64,000 bases of DNA from Bacillota bacterium (GTDB taxonomy: Bacteria; Bacillota; Clostridia; Acetivibrionales; DSM-1351). The DNA is taken from contig JAEWOH010000036.1 in the NCBI GenBank assembly GCA_023460955.1, forward strand, positions 19,734 through 83,733. Reading direction: 5' to 3'. The notes under the pieces were generated by a model. That model was not told the origin of the DNA. It saw only the letters and a list, made by a program, of their open reading frames with translations, and made no database searches. Below are positions 44,020-52,927 of the stretch, piece by piece. Position 1 is the stretch's first letter. Each line of letters begins with the position of its first letter. The position numbers and the translations under genes are program-made.

Positions 44020-44049
44020 ATATTGTTATTATATGCAAGTTGATAAAAT

Positions 44050-44274
44050 ATGTCAACAAATAACGGCCAATTTTCAAAACAGCATTGCCAGCTTTGTGCT
44101 CAGATATGCGACAAATGCGCTCAGGGCTGTGACATGTTCAAAGATGACCATTGTAAGAAATGCGCCGAGATATGCCGGAGTGTGCAGATGAATGCAGAAA
44201 AATGTCGGTTATGTAATAAAACCGGTCTTTGTGTAGCCACCAAATACAAAGGCCGGTTTTTAAAATTTTTCTAA
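44050..44274 (+). pseudogene. Frameshifted remnant of a DUF326/Csp-like four-helix copper-binding protein
   Basis: The frame encodes CAQICDKCAQGC, HCKKCAEIC and further CxxC-like helices, the pattern of cysteine-rich four-helix-bundle copper storage proteins (Csp/DUF326). It lacks the N-terminal half and a ribosome site. After the A5 run at 44198-44202 the frame runs through an intrinsic terminator; a one-base shift would instead end it at TAATAA near 44214-44219. It is most likely a decayed C-terminal piece, divergent from cadC. Confidence 0.6.
44218..44260 (+). terminator. Terminator after the Csp-like remnant
   Basis: AAAACCGGTCTTTG (44218-44231) pairs with CAAAGGCCGGTTTT (44247-44260). 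The single imperfect position is a U-G wobble in the plus-strand RNA but an A-C mismatch on the minus, so it works for plus transcripts. Confidence 0.8.
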
Positions 44275-44297
44275 ACGAAACACTTCTATTAGTTATA

Positions 44298-44352
44298 GAA
44301 TACCTATCGAATACCTATCGAATACCTATCTAATACGTATCTAATACCTATT
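44298..44352. repeat. 11-bp tandem repeat, five copies
   Basis: Units of GAATACCTATC (three exact, 44298-44330) followed by two diverged copies (TAATACGTATC, TAATACCTATT). It ends over the stop codon of the epimerase gene. Confidence 0.9.
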
Positions 44353-45286
44353 TAATAGGCTTTATCCATTCTGTTGTTTTTTGAATACCTAGTTCCAGAG
44401 AAGTTCTTGACTTCCATCCAAGTAGCTCCCATGCCTTTGAACAGTTGCATAATAATCTGGAGATTTCGCTTTGAGGATGTATATGAGGAACATGATTTAT
44501 CATATCCTTATTTTTGGCTATAAGTAATGCAAGATCATTTATATTAATATCCTTGCCAAGCCCTGCATTCACTATCTGACCATTAACCGAACTCATATAC
44601 CCGGCCTTGGTAACAAATTCGGCACAATCCTCCACATACATTAAATCTCTTGTTTGTGTACCATCACCATATATATTTATTTGTTTTCCCTCCAGAATGT
44701 TCTTTATAAATATTGCTACAACGCCGCCTTCACCGCTTGATTTCTGATAAGGTCCATATGTATTGAAGGGGCGTACTATGACAACAGGCAAACCATACGC
44801 ATACCAATAGGAAAGTACCATATTTTCTGCGGCTATCTTACTGCCTGCGTAGGGTGAAGCCGGCTTTACGGGATGGTCTTCGCTAATGCCCTTATCGTCG
44901 AATGCTCTATCGTAAACCATGCAAGTGCTCATGAAAACCAGCTTCACATTGAATTTCCTGCACTGCTCAAGAATATTAAAGGTTCCCACCGTATCATTGT
45001 CAAAGGTCAAAGCTGGACGATCAATGCTGTCCTGCACATTTATACTGGCTGCAAGATGATAACATATATCAAATTTAATTTCGAATAAGCTGTTTAACAA
45101 AGGAATATCTCTGATATCCCCTCTTATGAAGGTTAACTTGTCATTGTACTTGCTCAATTCTTTGAGATTGGCTTCTGAACCATTCACCAAATTATCAAGC
45201 ACCCAGACTCTGTGTTCGTCTTCCAAAAGTTTTTTAACTACCCATCGGCCTATAAAGCCAGCTCCGCCGGTCACCAGAATTTTCAT
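44348..45286 (-). CDS. NAD-dependent nucleotide-sugar epimerase/dehydratase
   Basis: A 312-residue extended SDR enzyme. The NAD motif is GGAGFIG (near 7-13), the active site is YAGSK, and NTYGPYQ and RDLMYVEDCAEF are typical of UDP-glucose 4-epimerase-like enzymes. I use the ATG after AAAGGAAG (45286). It lies downstream of the pse-type aminotransferase and probably supplies or modifies a further sugar of the glycan. Its last codons overlap the 11-bp tandem repeat. Confidence 0.88.
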   Translation of the reverse strand: MKILVTGGAGFIGRWVVKKLLEDEHRVWVLDNLVNGSEANLKELSKYNDKLTFIRGDIRDIPLLNSLFEIKFDICYHLAASINVQDSIDRPALTFDNDTVGTFNILEQCRKFNVKLVFMSTCMVYDRAFDDKGISEDHPVKPASPYAGSKIAAENMVLSYWYAYGLPVVIVRPFNTYGPYQKSSGEGGVVAIFIKNILEGKQINIYGDGTQTRDLMYVEDCAEFVTKAGYMSSVNGQIVNAGLGKDININDLALLIAKNKDMINHVPHIHPQSEISRLLCNCSKAWELLGWKSRTSLELGIQKTTEWIKPIK

Positions 45287-45321
45287 ATTACTACTTCCTT
45301 TCAAAAAACAGTTATTAACTA

Positions 45322-46482
45322 TTAAGAAAAAGTTCTAATTATATTCCTGACATTATCAATTATATATTCAATATCACGCTCTTCCATCCCCGGGAAAAGT
45401 GGCAGCGTTATGATTCTTTCATACAAATTTTCAGCGACAGGACACAACCCTTTTTTGTATCCCAGCTGTCTGTAGAAAGGGTGATAATAAACCGGTATGT
45501 AATGAACATTTACACCGATATTAACCTGTCTTAAAGCGTCAAAGACTGCCTTCCTATTTGCTGAGAGTTTTTCCGTCTTCAATTGAATAATGTATAGATG
45601 CCATGCTGAGTTTGTTTGCTCTAGTTGCCCGGGAGTAATGATATTATCCAGCTCTTTGAACGCTTTATTATAAGAAGCGGCGAATTGTCGCCTTTTTTTG
45701 AGAAACATATCCAGCTTTTTTAGTTGACTTATACCGAGAGCTGCTTGAATATCAGTCAGCCTGTAATTGTACCCAAGACTTTTTTGTTCATAATACCAAC
45801 CGCCTTCATCTTTTGATAACTTACCATTCTCCCTGGTGATACCATGGCTTCTGAAAAGTACCAGCTTATCATACAGCTCTTTACAATCAGTAGCGATTGC
45901 CCCTCCTTCTCCTGTGGTTATATGTTTTACAGGATGGAAGCTAAAGGTGGTCATATCTCCGATACTGCCAATTTTCCTACCTTTATATTCCGCTCCCAAT
46001 GCATGGGCTCCGTCCTCAATGATAATAAGATTATATTCTTGTGCTATAGCAAGTATTTCATCCATTCTGCAGGGCTGCCCGGTAAAATGAACAGGTATAA
46101 TTGCTTTTGTTTTATTTGTAATTTTTTTTCTTATTTCGTCCGGGGAAATATTATATGTATTTTTGTCAATATCAGCAAACACAGGGGTTGCTCCCATATA
46201 TAGCACGCAGTTTGCTGATGCCGCAAAAGTCATCGGCGAGGTAATAACCTCGTCACCCTCACCCAGTCCTGCTGCAAAACAGGCAGCATGCAAAGCGGCA
46301 GTACCATTCGATACAGCAACCGAATATTTTGCCCCTGTGGCTTTGCAAATTGCAGTTTCAAACTCTGAAATTTTAGGACCCGTTGTAATGAAATCACTTT
46401 TCAAAATATCTACAACAGCCTGAATGTCCTCCTCATCTATCAGCTGACGACCGTACGGAATGATTTTTCTGTTATATGTCAT
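45322..46482 (-). CDS. pseC: PLP-dependent nucleotide-sugar aminotransferase (PseC/SpsC type)
   Basis: A 386-residue DegT/DnrJ/EryC1 aminotransferase. SVAVSNGTAALHAAC (about 55-69), IEDGAHALGAEY, and the PLP lysine in TFSFHPVKHITTGEGG are visible, plus GYNYRLTDIQAALG. In the pseudaminic pathway it aminates the 4-keto sugar made by PseB. The order in the operon (PseB, PseI, PseG, PseC) supports this role. The start follows GAAAGGG. Confidence 0.9.
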   Translation of the reverse strand: MTYNRKIIPYGRQLIDEEDIQAVVDILKSDFITTGPKISEFETAICKATGAKYSVAVSNGTAALHAACFAAGLGEGDEVITSPMTFAASANCVLYMGATPVFADIDKNTYNISPDEIRKKITNKTKAIIPVHFTGQPCRMDEILAIAQEYNLIIIEDGAHALGAEYKGRKIGSIGDMTTFSFHPVKHITTGEGGAIATDCKELYDKLVLFRSHGITRENGKLSKDEGGWYYEQKSLGYNYRLTDIQAALGISQLKKLDMFLKKRRQFAASYNKAFKELDNIITPGQLEQTNSAWHLYIIQLKTEKLSANRKAVFDALRQVNIGVNVHYIPVYYHPFYRQLGYKKGLCPVAENLYERIITLPLFPGMEERDIEYIIDNVRNIIRTFS

Positions 46483-46511
46483 GGGTTTACCCTTTCTAGG
46501 TTAAAAACAAC

Positions 46512-47558
46512 TTATTTATTATTAATAATATTTAATATTCTATCGACTGTCCTTTTGGCACCGTAGCCGTCAATAAATTTACGCATAGCTATTCCTATCC
46601 ATGCCCGTAACTTTATATCCGATATGAGCGACTTAACACTAGAACACAGAATTGCTTTCGTAAGCTGGTTATACCATCCGAGACACTTGACCAAGCCTTG
46701 CTCATCCATATTTTCAGCCAACTTGACTTGATTTTGTGCCATAATAAAGGAAAATGAGGGAACTCCGCATGCACAAAGCTCGTAAAGAGTACTCCCCGCA
46801 GATGATATTGCAATATCAGTTGAAAGCATGAGCTTTGACATACTTGCAGGCTCAGGGTAAAGGGTAACTGCAGGATATTCAATTGCTAAATCATGTAGAT
46901 AGTTAATGTCTGAAAAACTCGCTCCAACAACAATTTTGAGTTGTAATTCAGCAAGACTCTTATCCGAGAGAAGCTGTTCTGCAATTTTGCCACACATATT
47001 GTATGGATCTGAACCACCCGAAGTTATCAGCAGACTTTTTACTTCGCTGCTGTTTTGTTTGGTCGGAAGATTTCTGAATTCCTGCCTCAAAAGTGTAAAT
47101 TCGCGACCTAAAAGTAAAACTTCTTCAGAAGAAAAGGTTTTGTATTTTACATTTTCAGAATTTATATTTCCATTAATTAATATATCTACAGGGTAAGTAA
47201 ATGAATTTAAATCATCAATATAAACTGTTTTTTTGACCTTACTTTTAAGACTCAATAAAAAGTCAAATGATACATTGTAGGAATCAATAATAAGAAAATC
47301 AAAACTATGCTTATTAATAATATCAGTTATTTTATCCGCTAAGACAACAAGGTCGTCTGACTCTTGAATCAAATTTCCGTTTGTTTCATGAACAGAATAG
47401 CCATAGGACCTGATGGTTTTAATTCCGTCCGAAACAGAGCTGATAAAACAGACTTTACAGTCATGCAATTTAAACTCGTCAGCCAGTGCAAGACAACGCA
47501 TTACATGTCCCATACCTATTGTCTTGCCACCATTGCATAAAAAAGCTATTTCAATCAT
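46512..47558 (-). CDS. pseG: UDP-sugar hydrolase, PseG/SpsG-like
   Basis: A 348-residue GT-B fold hydrolase that removes UDP from the 2,4-diacetamido sugar before condensation. FLCNGGKTIGMGHVMRCLALA begins the protein (the GxGHxxR-type motif), ITSGGSDPYN and SSAGSTLYELCACGVP lie further on. I choose the ATG after GAGGTCAGG (47558), overlapping the previous gene by eight bases; a TTG four codons upstream is possible. Confidence 0.88.
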   Translation of the reverse strand: MIEIAFLCNGGKTIGMGHVMRCLALADEFKLHDCKVCFISSVSDGIKTIRSYGYSVHETNGNLIQESDDLVVLADKITDIINKHSFDFLIIDSYNVSFDFLLSLKSKVKKTVYIDDLNSFTYPVDILINGNINSENVKYKTFSSEEVLLLGREFTLLRQEFRNLPTKQNSSEVKSLLITSGGSDPYNMCGKIAEQLLSDKSLAELQLKIVVGASFSDINYLHDLAIEYPAVTLYPEPASMSKLMLSTDIAISSAGSTLYELCACGVPSFSFIMAQNQVKLAENMDEQGLVKCLGWYNQLTKAILCSSVKSLISDIKLRAWIGIAMRKFIDGYGAKRTVDRILNIINNK

Positions 47559-49170
47559 TCCTGACCTCAAAATGCTCTTTTAAAAGTGCCATTTGTATAA
47601 CATCCATAAATTCGTTGTTCTTAAAACACTCTTTTTCGAGGAGTCCTTCCTCCTTAAATCCTAGTCTTTTATACAGCTTTAATGCATTAAGGTTTCTGCT
47701 TAAGACTTTAAGGTAAATTTTATTAAGTTTTAACACCTCAAAGCCATACCTGATACATGCACGACAAGCTTCAAAGCCGTATTCTTTGCCCCATTCATCC
47801 TTTTCTCCAAGAAGAATACCAAGCTCTGCCTTACGGTTTATGTGGTCCAGATTACTCAAGCCGACGGTACCTATCTTTTTACCTCCGGGATCTGTAATAA
47901 TCATTAATTCATATCTGCTCTTTTGGATTAAATACTGCCTGTACCACTCCTCGTGCTCTGCAAAAGTTGGACCTTTCGTACTGAATATATTATCAAGGAT
48001 TTCTTTTTGATTTCTCCAACCGACAATAACCTCTTTATCTTGTTCTTGAATCTCCCTTAATATTAGCCTTTCCGTTCTAAGAAAGTTTTCGTCCGATGGG
48101 CTTATTTCGTAACCAAGACCTATATTTAATAGCTCCCGGCGTAACGGAGTCCCTTTTGTTATATCTTTTATGGCTGTTATACCCATAATGCTGTAATAAT
48201 ACTTAGGTTCAAGTCCATTCCCGGGACGAATAACTCGAATATTTTTCTCATTTAAAGGTTCATCCTTTTTAATATCCTCTACAGCAAATATTGATTTTCT
48301 GAATAGTAAATTACTCTTTTCATTATCAACAGGCCCGTAATAAACCTTCCCCAGTGCCTTTTCCGTATTTCTGATATCTTTCACCATATCTTTGAATTCA
48401 GAGTATTCCATAGAAAATGAAGAATCAGGGGTTTCAGTATTTCGGCTGACACAAAAATGTTTCTCGATTACTTTTGCACCCAGGGCTACTGCTGTGATTG
48501 CAGCAATAGAACCTAAGGAGTGGTCTGACAATCCGACAGGTGTGCCAAATATATTTTGCATACTTTCAATTGTTCTCAGATTCATGTCTTCCCAGACGGC
48601 GGGGTATGCACTTGAACACTTCAGAAGACAGATATTGTTGTTTCCAAATGATTTTATTGCGCTTACAGCATCCATAACCTCATTAAAACCAGCCATACCC
48701 GTAGACATTATGACAGGCTTACCTCTTGACGCTATATATTTGATTAGTGGTATATCAACAAGCTCAAAGGAGGCTATTTTGTAAAAGCTGACGCCCAGTT
48801 CCTCCAAAAAATCAACGGCTGATATGTCAAAAGGGGTAGATAAGAAATCCATTCCAATACTCTCAGCTTCATACTTGAGTCTGCCGTGCCATTCCCAGGG
48901 TGTATATGCCTTTGTGTAAAGTGAATGCAAGGTTTCACCCATCCATTTTCCCTCTTTTATTTGAAAAAACTCATTATCACAATTTAAGGTAAGCTTATCA
49001 GCTGTATAAGTTTGAATTTTTATACAATCTGCACCGGCCTCTTTCGCGGCATGTATGATTTCAATTGCTCTGTTAAGATCACCGCCATGGTTGGCAGACA
49101 TTTCTGCTATTATATAACAAGGCGAGTCTCCTCCAATATTCTTTTTACAAATACTTATTGTTTTAGTCAT
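47551..49170 (-). CDS. pseI: Fused pseudaminic acid synthase and GNAT acetyltransferase (PseI-PseH)
   Basis: A 539-residue fusion. Residues 1-about 350 are a NeuB/PseI-type synthase (AEMSANHGGDL, GADCIKIQTYTADKLTL, STPFDISAVDFLEELG, LSDHSLG, EKHF, then a SAF domain with VIRPGNGLEPKYY). Residues about 360-539 are a GNAT domain (RTERLILREI, GWGKEYGFEACR-type loop as EWGKEYGFEA, LNALKLYKRLGFKEEG) like PseH. The synthase condenses phosphoenolpyruvate with the amino sugar. Fusion of the two is not the usual arrangement. Confidence 0.92.
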   Translation of the reverse strand: MTKTISICKKNIGGDSPCYIIAEMSANHGGDLNRAIEIIHAAKEAGADCIKIQTYTADKLTLNCDNEFFQIKEGKWMGETLHSLYTKAYTPWEWHGRLKYEAESIGMDFLSTPFDISAVDFLEELGVSFYKIASFELVDIPLIKYIASRGKPVIMSTGMAGFNEVMDAVSAIKSFGNNNICLLKCSSAYPAVWEDMNLRTIESMQNIFGTPVGLSDHSLGSIAAITAVALGAKVIEKHFCVSRNTETPDSSFSMEYSEFKDMVKDIRNTEKALGKVYYGPVDNEKSNLLFRKSIFAVEDIKKDEPLNEKNIRVIRPGNGLEPKYYYSIMGITAIKDITKGTPLRRELLNIGLGYEISPSDENFLRTERLILREIQEQDKEVIVGWRNQKEILDNIFSTKGPTFAEHEEWYRQYLIQKSRYELMIITDPGGKKIGTVGLSNLDHINRKAELGILLGEKDEWGKEYGFEACRACIRYGFEVLKLNKIYLKVLSRNLNALKLYKRLGFKEEGLLEKECFKNNEFMDVIQMALLKEHFEVRND

Positions 49171-49259
49171 ATAATTCCTGCCTTAATAAAATAAGCTCTG
49201 TTAAAACCACTTGTTTAACTATTCCTTTAAAAGTATTGTTTAGTATTTCTTTGGAAGCT

Positions 49260-51038
49260 TTAACATAAAGATTTTTGCTTAACATTGCTGTTTATCTGTG
49301 AAAGCCAGGGTTTTTCTTTAAACAATTGAAGGATTTCATTTAAGCTGAAATCAGGTTTTTGTAAATAGTCATATATACTGCACAAAAGCATATAGTCTTC
49401 ATAGGTATCCAACGTAATTCTGATTTCTGAGTTATTTTCGTTATTTTCTGCTGCTACATTCAAACACTTAAAATTGTCACAATTTTGATATAGAAAGAGT
49501 GTTACATGTTCACGCTCATGAGGCTCGACTGCTTGAGCATGTGCTCTTTTCAATGCTTTAATACTGAATACTTCAACATCCATACCTCTAGGATATGTCC
49601 TTAGCATAGTATTGGAGGCATAATCGCAATCTGAATTTTTATAACTGAATAAAACCTGATTTATAATTTCGGGATCAATGCATGGACAATCTCCGGTTAT
49701 TCGGATGATTGTATCCAGGTTGTTTTCAAGGGCCGCATTATAATATCGATCCAGTACATCCATTTCTGAGCCTCTATAATATCTGACATTTTCTTTTTTT
49801 GCTATTTCTACAACTTTGTCATCATCTTCCCTGATTGTTGTCGCAATTATAATATGGTCTATATCAGCCGCTGACCGAACTCTTCTTATAATTTGCTGCA
49901 GAACGGTTGTATCAGATTTATACGGAAGAGGCTTTAATACTTTTCCAGGCAAACGGGAAGAATTTGTTCTTGCCTGAATTATTATACCTGTACACATACG
50001 TTTGCTAATGTTTTTCTGGTAGTTAGCCAATGTTCGTATAGCTTGTTTTCCTTCTAATAGTTCCTCTATCACTTCCTTGGATAATATCTCTCTTTCAGAG
50101 CTATATTCACCAATATTGGCCCGCCTGACTCCATAAGTCTCTATCACCGCCTGCCTGTGTGGAGGGATTATTGCAAACATATCATCGTATTCAATTGCAC
50201 AGGCTGATTCCTGCTCGGTCATAAGCTCCTCATACATTTTCTCTCCAGGACGAAGACCCGTTTTACTTGTTTTTATACTGTCGGGAGACTTCCCGTTTTT
50301 TTTACATTCCATTTCTATAACTATGTCAGCTAAATCCGAGAGTCTGATAACCGGCATCTTCAGAACAAAAACCTCTCCTCCTTTTGCGATATGGTATGCT
50401 TTCAAAATAAGTTCCACTGCCTGATTTATGCTCATCATAAACCTTGTCATTTCAGGCTCGGTTATTGAAATATAACTGCTTTGGAGGATTTGCTTGCGCC
50501 ACAAAGGTATGACAGATCCCCGTGACTCCAGAACATTTCCGAACCTTACAGACGCAAAAACCGGTATGTCGCCGCCCTTTGCATAATCAGCAGACGAAAA
50601 CATTCTTTCTGCCAGCAGCTTGGTTGCTCCCATTATATTAGTTGGAGACACAGCTTTATCACTGCTGGTATAAATAACTTTCTTAACCCTGTTTCTGATT
50701 GCGCATTCTATAACATTCTGAGACCCTATCACATTAACTTTAACCGCCTCAAATGGGTCATATTCACACGCTGGTACCTGCTTAAGTGCCGCCAGATTGA
50801 AAACTATATCAATATCCTGCATTGCTCGGTCGAGCCTTTCCTTGTCCCTAACATCACCAAGAAGAAATCTAATATTACTATATGCCTTTAGTTCTTCACG
50901 CATTTCAAACTGCTTATACTCGTCTCTGCTGTATACTCTAATTACATTAGGACTGTAGTTTAAAAGCCTCCTTACAAGTGCAGTACCAATTGTACCGGTA
51001 CCTCCTATAACCAATATATTCAGGCCTTGAAAATTCAA
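49260..51038 (-). CDS. pseB: Fused UDP-GlcNAc 4,6-dehydratase and SpsF-like cytidylyltransferase (PseB-SpsF)
   Basis: A 592-residue fusion. Residues 1-about 345 are a PseB/CapD-type SDR: GGTGTIG (12-18), DKAVSPTN and M136-GAT-K140, where methionine replaces the usual SDR tyrosine as in PseB. Residues about 348-592 are an SpsF-type nucleotidyltransferase (QARTNSSRLPGKVLKPL, RITGDCPCIDPEI). It starts the pathway and likely also activates the final sugar with CMP. The start is TTG after AAAGGAGTGG. Confidence 0.92.
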   Translation of the reverse strand: MNFQGLNILVIGGTGTIGTALVRRLLNYSPNVIRVYSRDEYKQFEMREELKAYSNIRFLLGDVRDKERLDRAMQDIDIVFNLAALKQVPACEYDPFEAVKVNVIGSQNVIECAIRNRVKKVIYTSSDKAVSPTNIMGATKLLAERMFSSADYAKGGDIPVFASVRFGNVLESRGSVIPLWRKQILQSSYISITEPEMTRFMMSINQAVELILKAYHIAKGGEVFVLKMPVIRLSDLADIVIEMECKKNGKSPDSIKTSKTGLRPGEKMYEELMTEQESACAIEYDDMFAIIPPHRQAVIETYGVRRANIGEYSSEREILSKEVIEELLEGKQAIRTLANYQKNISKRMCTGIIIQARTNSSRLPGKVLKPLPYKSDTTVLQQIIRRVRSAADIDHIIIATTIREDDDKVVEIAKKENVRYYRGSEMDVLDRYYNAALENNLDTIIRITGDCPCIDPEIINQVLFSYKNSDCDYASNTMLRTYPRGMDVEVFSIKALKRAHAQAVEPHEREHVTLFLYQNCDNFKCLNVAAENNENNSEIRITLDTYEDYMLLCSIYDYLQKPDFSLNEILQLFKEKPWLSQINSNVKQKSLC

Positions 51039-51261
51039 AGCTATTCCACTCCTTTTGAGATTGTGTGTTTACTGAAGTATTCTTAATTTCCTTAATCATA
51101 GTGTATGTTGAAATAATAATTGAGGTGTCTGTCGCCATATGTTTTACATTAACCCAAGAGTTAAAAACTTATTTTGGTTTACATAAATCACATTTTCGGA
51201 TATTAACACATATCATATAGAGTAAAGTCAATATATGTATAAAGGAAAGGATGAATCCATT

Positions 51262-51651
51262 ATGGCTGTATCATTATTTAGAATGGCTGTATCGGCAACT
51301 TCAAACATTCAGACAAGACCATCTATTAAGAGGTATTTATACCCATTAGCGTATTCAGATATATCGGGTGGGGCAAATAGTAATGTGCTGGTTATCCCCA
51401 GAAGTAAGTTTACAAGCGATACTGGCGGTATAGTAAGCATTTTGCGTCCAATAGCAAGCAACGGATATAATTTGTTGGAACTCAACGGTATAGTACAAGA
51501 ATCGGGAACTTACAAGTTTAGTATTGTTGGTTCATATATACAAAAGGTTATAATCAGCGGTGTAACGTCGAATCTGTTTAATGAAGGTACGCCGGTTGCT
51601 CTTATAATCAATAACTTCTCGCCGACAGCTACAACAACTATCAAGGCATAG
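51262..51651 (+). CDS. Hypothetical beta-rich, leaderless protein in the glycosylation locus
   Basis: A 129-residue protein rich in Ser, Thr, Ile and Val with beta-type periodicity and no charge clusters, signal peptide or membrane segment. The ATG at 51262 has AAGGAAAGG 11 bases upstream; an earlier in-frame ATG at 51235 has no ribosome site. It is the only plus-strand gene inside the locus, so it has its own promoter. CACA-N16-CATATCATA (51189-51217) resembles a sigma-K promoter. It may be a glycosylated surface or spore-coat component; this is inference. Confidence 0.7.
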   Translation: MAVSLFRMAVSATSNIQTRPSIKRYLYPLAYSDISGGANSNVLVIPRSKFTSDTGGIVSILRPIASNGYNLLELNGIVQESGTYKFSIVGSYIQKVIISGVTSNLFNEGTPVALIINNFSPTATTTIKA

Positions 51652-51675
51652 TTGTAGACGAGAGTCTATAAAATG

Positions 51676-51719
51676 ATTTACAAATAGGATATGCTGAAAA
51701 GCGTGTCCTATTTGTAAAT
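51676..51719. terminator. 14-bp hairpin between convergent genes
   Basis: ATTTACAAATAGGA (51676-51689) and its exact complement (51706-51719), with an inner GC/GC pair. It lies between the plus-strand hypothetical gene and the end of the GT2-TPR gene. The T run is poor on both sides, but its place argues for termination. Confidence 0.6.
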
Positions 51720-51754
51720 ATAACAGTAATATTAAAGACTTACTCATTGATATA

Positions 51755-52855
51755 TTATTGATGTAGGTTCTCCTTGACCTCAAGCTTTGCTATCAGGTCA
51801 TTTATTATTCCTATGAGCTCAATATTAGAATTGTCAAGTTCATATGCCTGTTGATAGCAGGCAAGAGCCATTTTATTATTCCCAACCAACATATGTGCCT
51901 CTCCAAGAATTTCTAAAATAACAACTGTATCAATTTCAGGAGCAGGAATACTAAAATTCGGTCTTGCCCTTACTCTCAAGGTTCCCTCCAAATCCCGGAT
52001 TGAATCCTTATAGTTTTTGAGCTCCATATTCAGCTGACCTCGTAAAACAAGCAGATCCGAATAAAATGGAAAAGCTCTGACACCTTCATTGAGTACAGAC
52101 ATTGCCTCCTCATTCTGCTGGTCATAAATTAATGACCAACTTAGACACTTAAACAAGTGAGGAACGAATAAATAATCAAAATTTGTATTCTGAAGAGCAT
52201 TATGAAAACATTCTATACTTTCTTTATACATTTGTCGGTTTAAAAGAACTATCCCATAAATATACTGAAGATAGCTATCCTCAGGATGTTCAATGAACTC
52301 CGCTTCCAGAAGCATACAATCCATATCATTTATATCGGAATTACAAACATTTTCACGCCTACTAATTTGAATATTTGAGTCTTCAATACTCGATAATATG
52401 TCCTCAGGAATTCTTTCAAAGGATTTGTATATAAAACGGTACTCCTTTCGGTTACGAAGAAGCCGTAAGGACTGTGAAGGATAGAAAAGATGATTAGCTT
52501 CAGGACTATGAGAAATATACATCAAATAACCCTCTGCGTTTGGATTATTCATTAAGAAAGTAAGCTCATCCAGTTGCTCTTCTTCAATAAACTCATTTGC
52601 ATAAAGAAACAGAACCCATCTGCCTTCAGCATGATCCAAGCATAGATTCTTTGCCTCACTATAATTATCGCCCCATTTAATGGGATAGACTTTTGCACCG
52701 GCTTCTTCAGCTAATTGAACAGTCTTATCTTCGGAGCCCATGTCTACCACTATTATTTCGTCAACAACATTCTTTACAGCCTGCAAACAATCTATAATGT
52801 ATTTTTCATCATTTTTTGTCAGCATACACAAACTCAAAAGTTTCCTTTTTTCCAT
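51755..52855 (-). CDS. GT2-fold glycosyltransferase-like protein with TPR domain
   Basis: A 366-residue protein. Residues about 1-150 have the GT-A GT2 fold (LSLCMLTKNDEKYIIDCL, DEIIVVDMGSEDKT), followed by TPR repeats (about 170-360). The position of the nucleotide-sugar DxD motif reads LFLYANEF: Y85-A-N87 replaces the usual DAD. The enzyme may therefore be inactive or use another metal mode. A possible alternative start is the TTG six codons in. It lies beside the Maf-type glycosyltransferase. Confidence 0.85.
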   Translation of the reverse strand: MEKRKLLSLCMLTKNDEKYIIDCLQAVKNVVDEIIVVDMGSEDKTVQLAEEAGAKVYPIKWGDNYSEAKNLCLDHAEGRWVLFLYANEFIEEEQLDELTFLMNNPNAEGYLMYISHSPEANHLFYPSQSLRLLRNRKEYRFIYKSFERIPEDILSSIEDSNIQISRRENVCNSDINDMDCMLLEAEFIEHPEDSYLQYIYGIVLLNRQMYKESIECFHNALQNTNFDYLFVPHLFKCLSWSLIYDQQNEEAMSVLNEGVRAFPFYSDLLVLRGQLNMELKNYKDSIRDLEGTLRVRARPNFSIPAPEIDTVVILEILGEAHMLVGNNKMALACYQQAYELDNSNIELIGIINDLIAKLEVKENLHQ

Positions 52856-52927
52856 AACCTTTGTTATGCTCCCTTCGGCTTAGCCTCTTATAGATTTAAA
52901 CGTCAATAGATATAGAACCTTAATAGA

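Noticed and set aside
44298..44352. Tandem repeat as a CRISPR array
   Set aside because: The 11-bp units are directly adjacent with no spacers and no cas genes are present.
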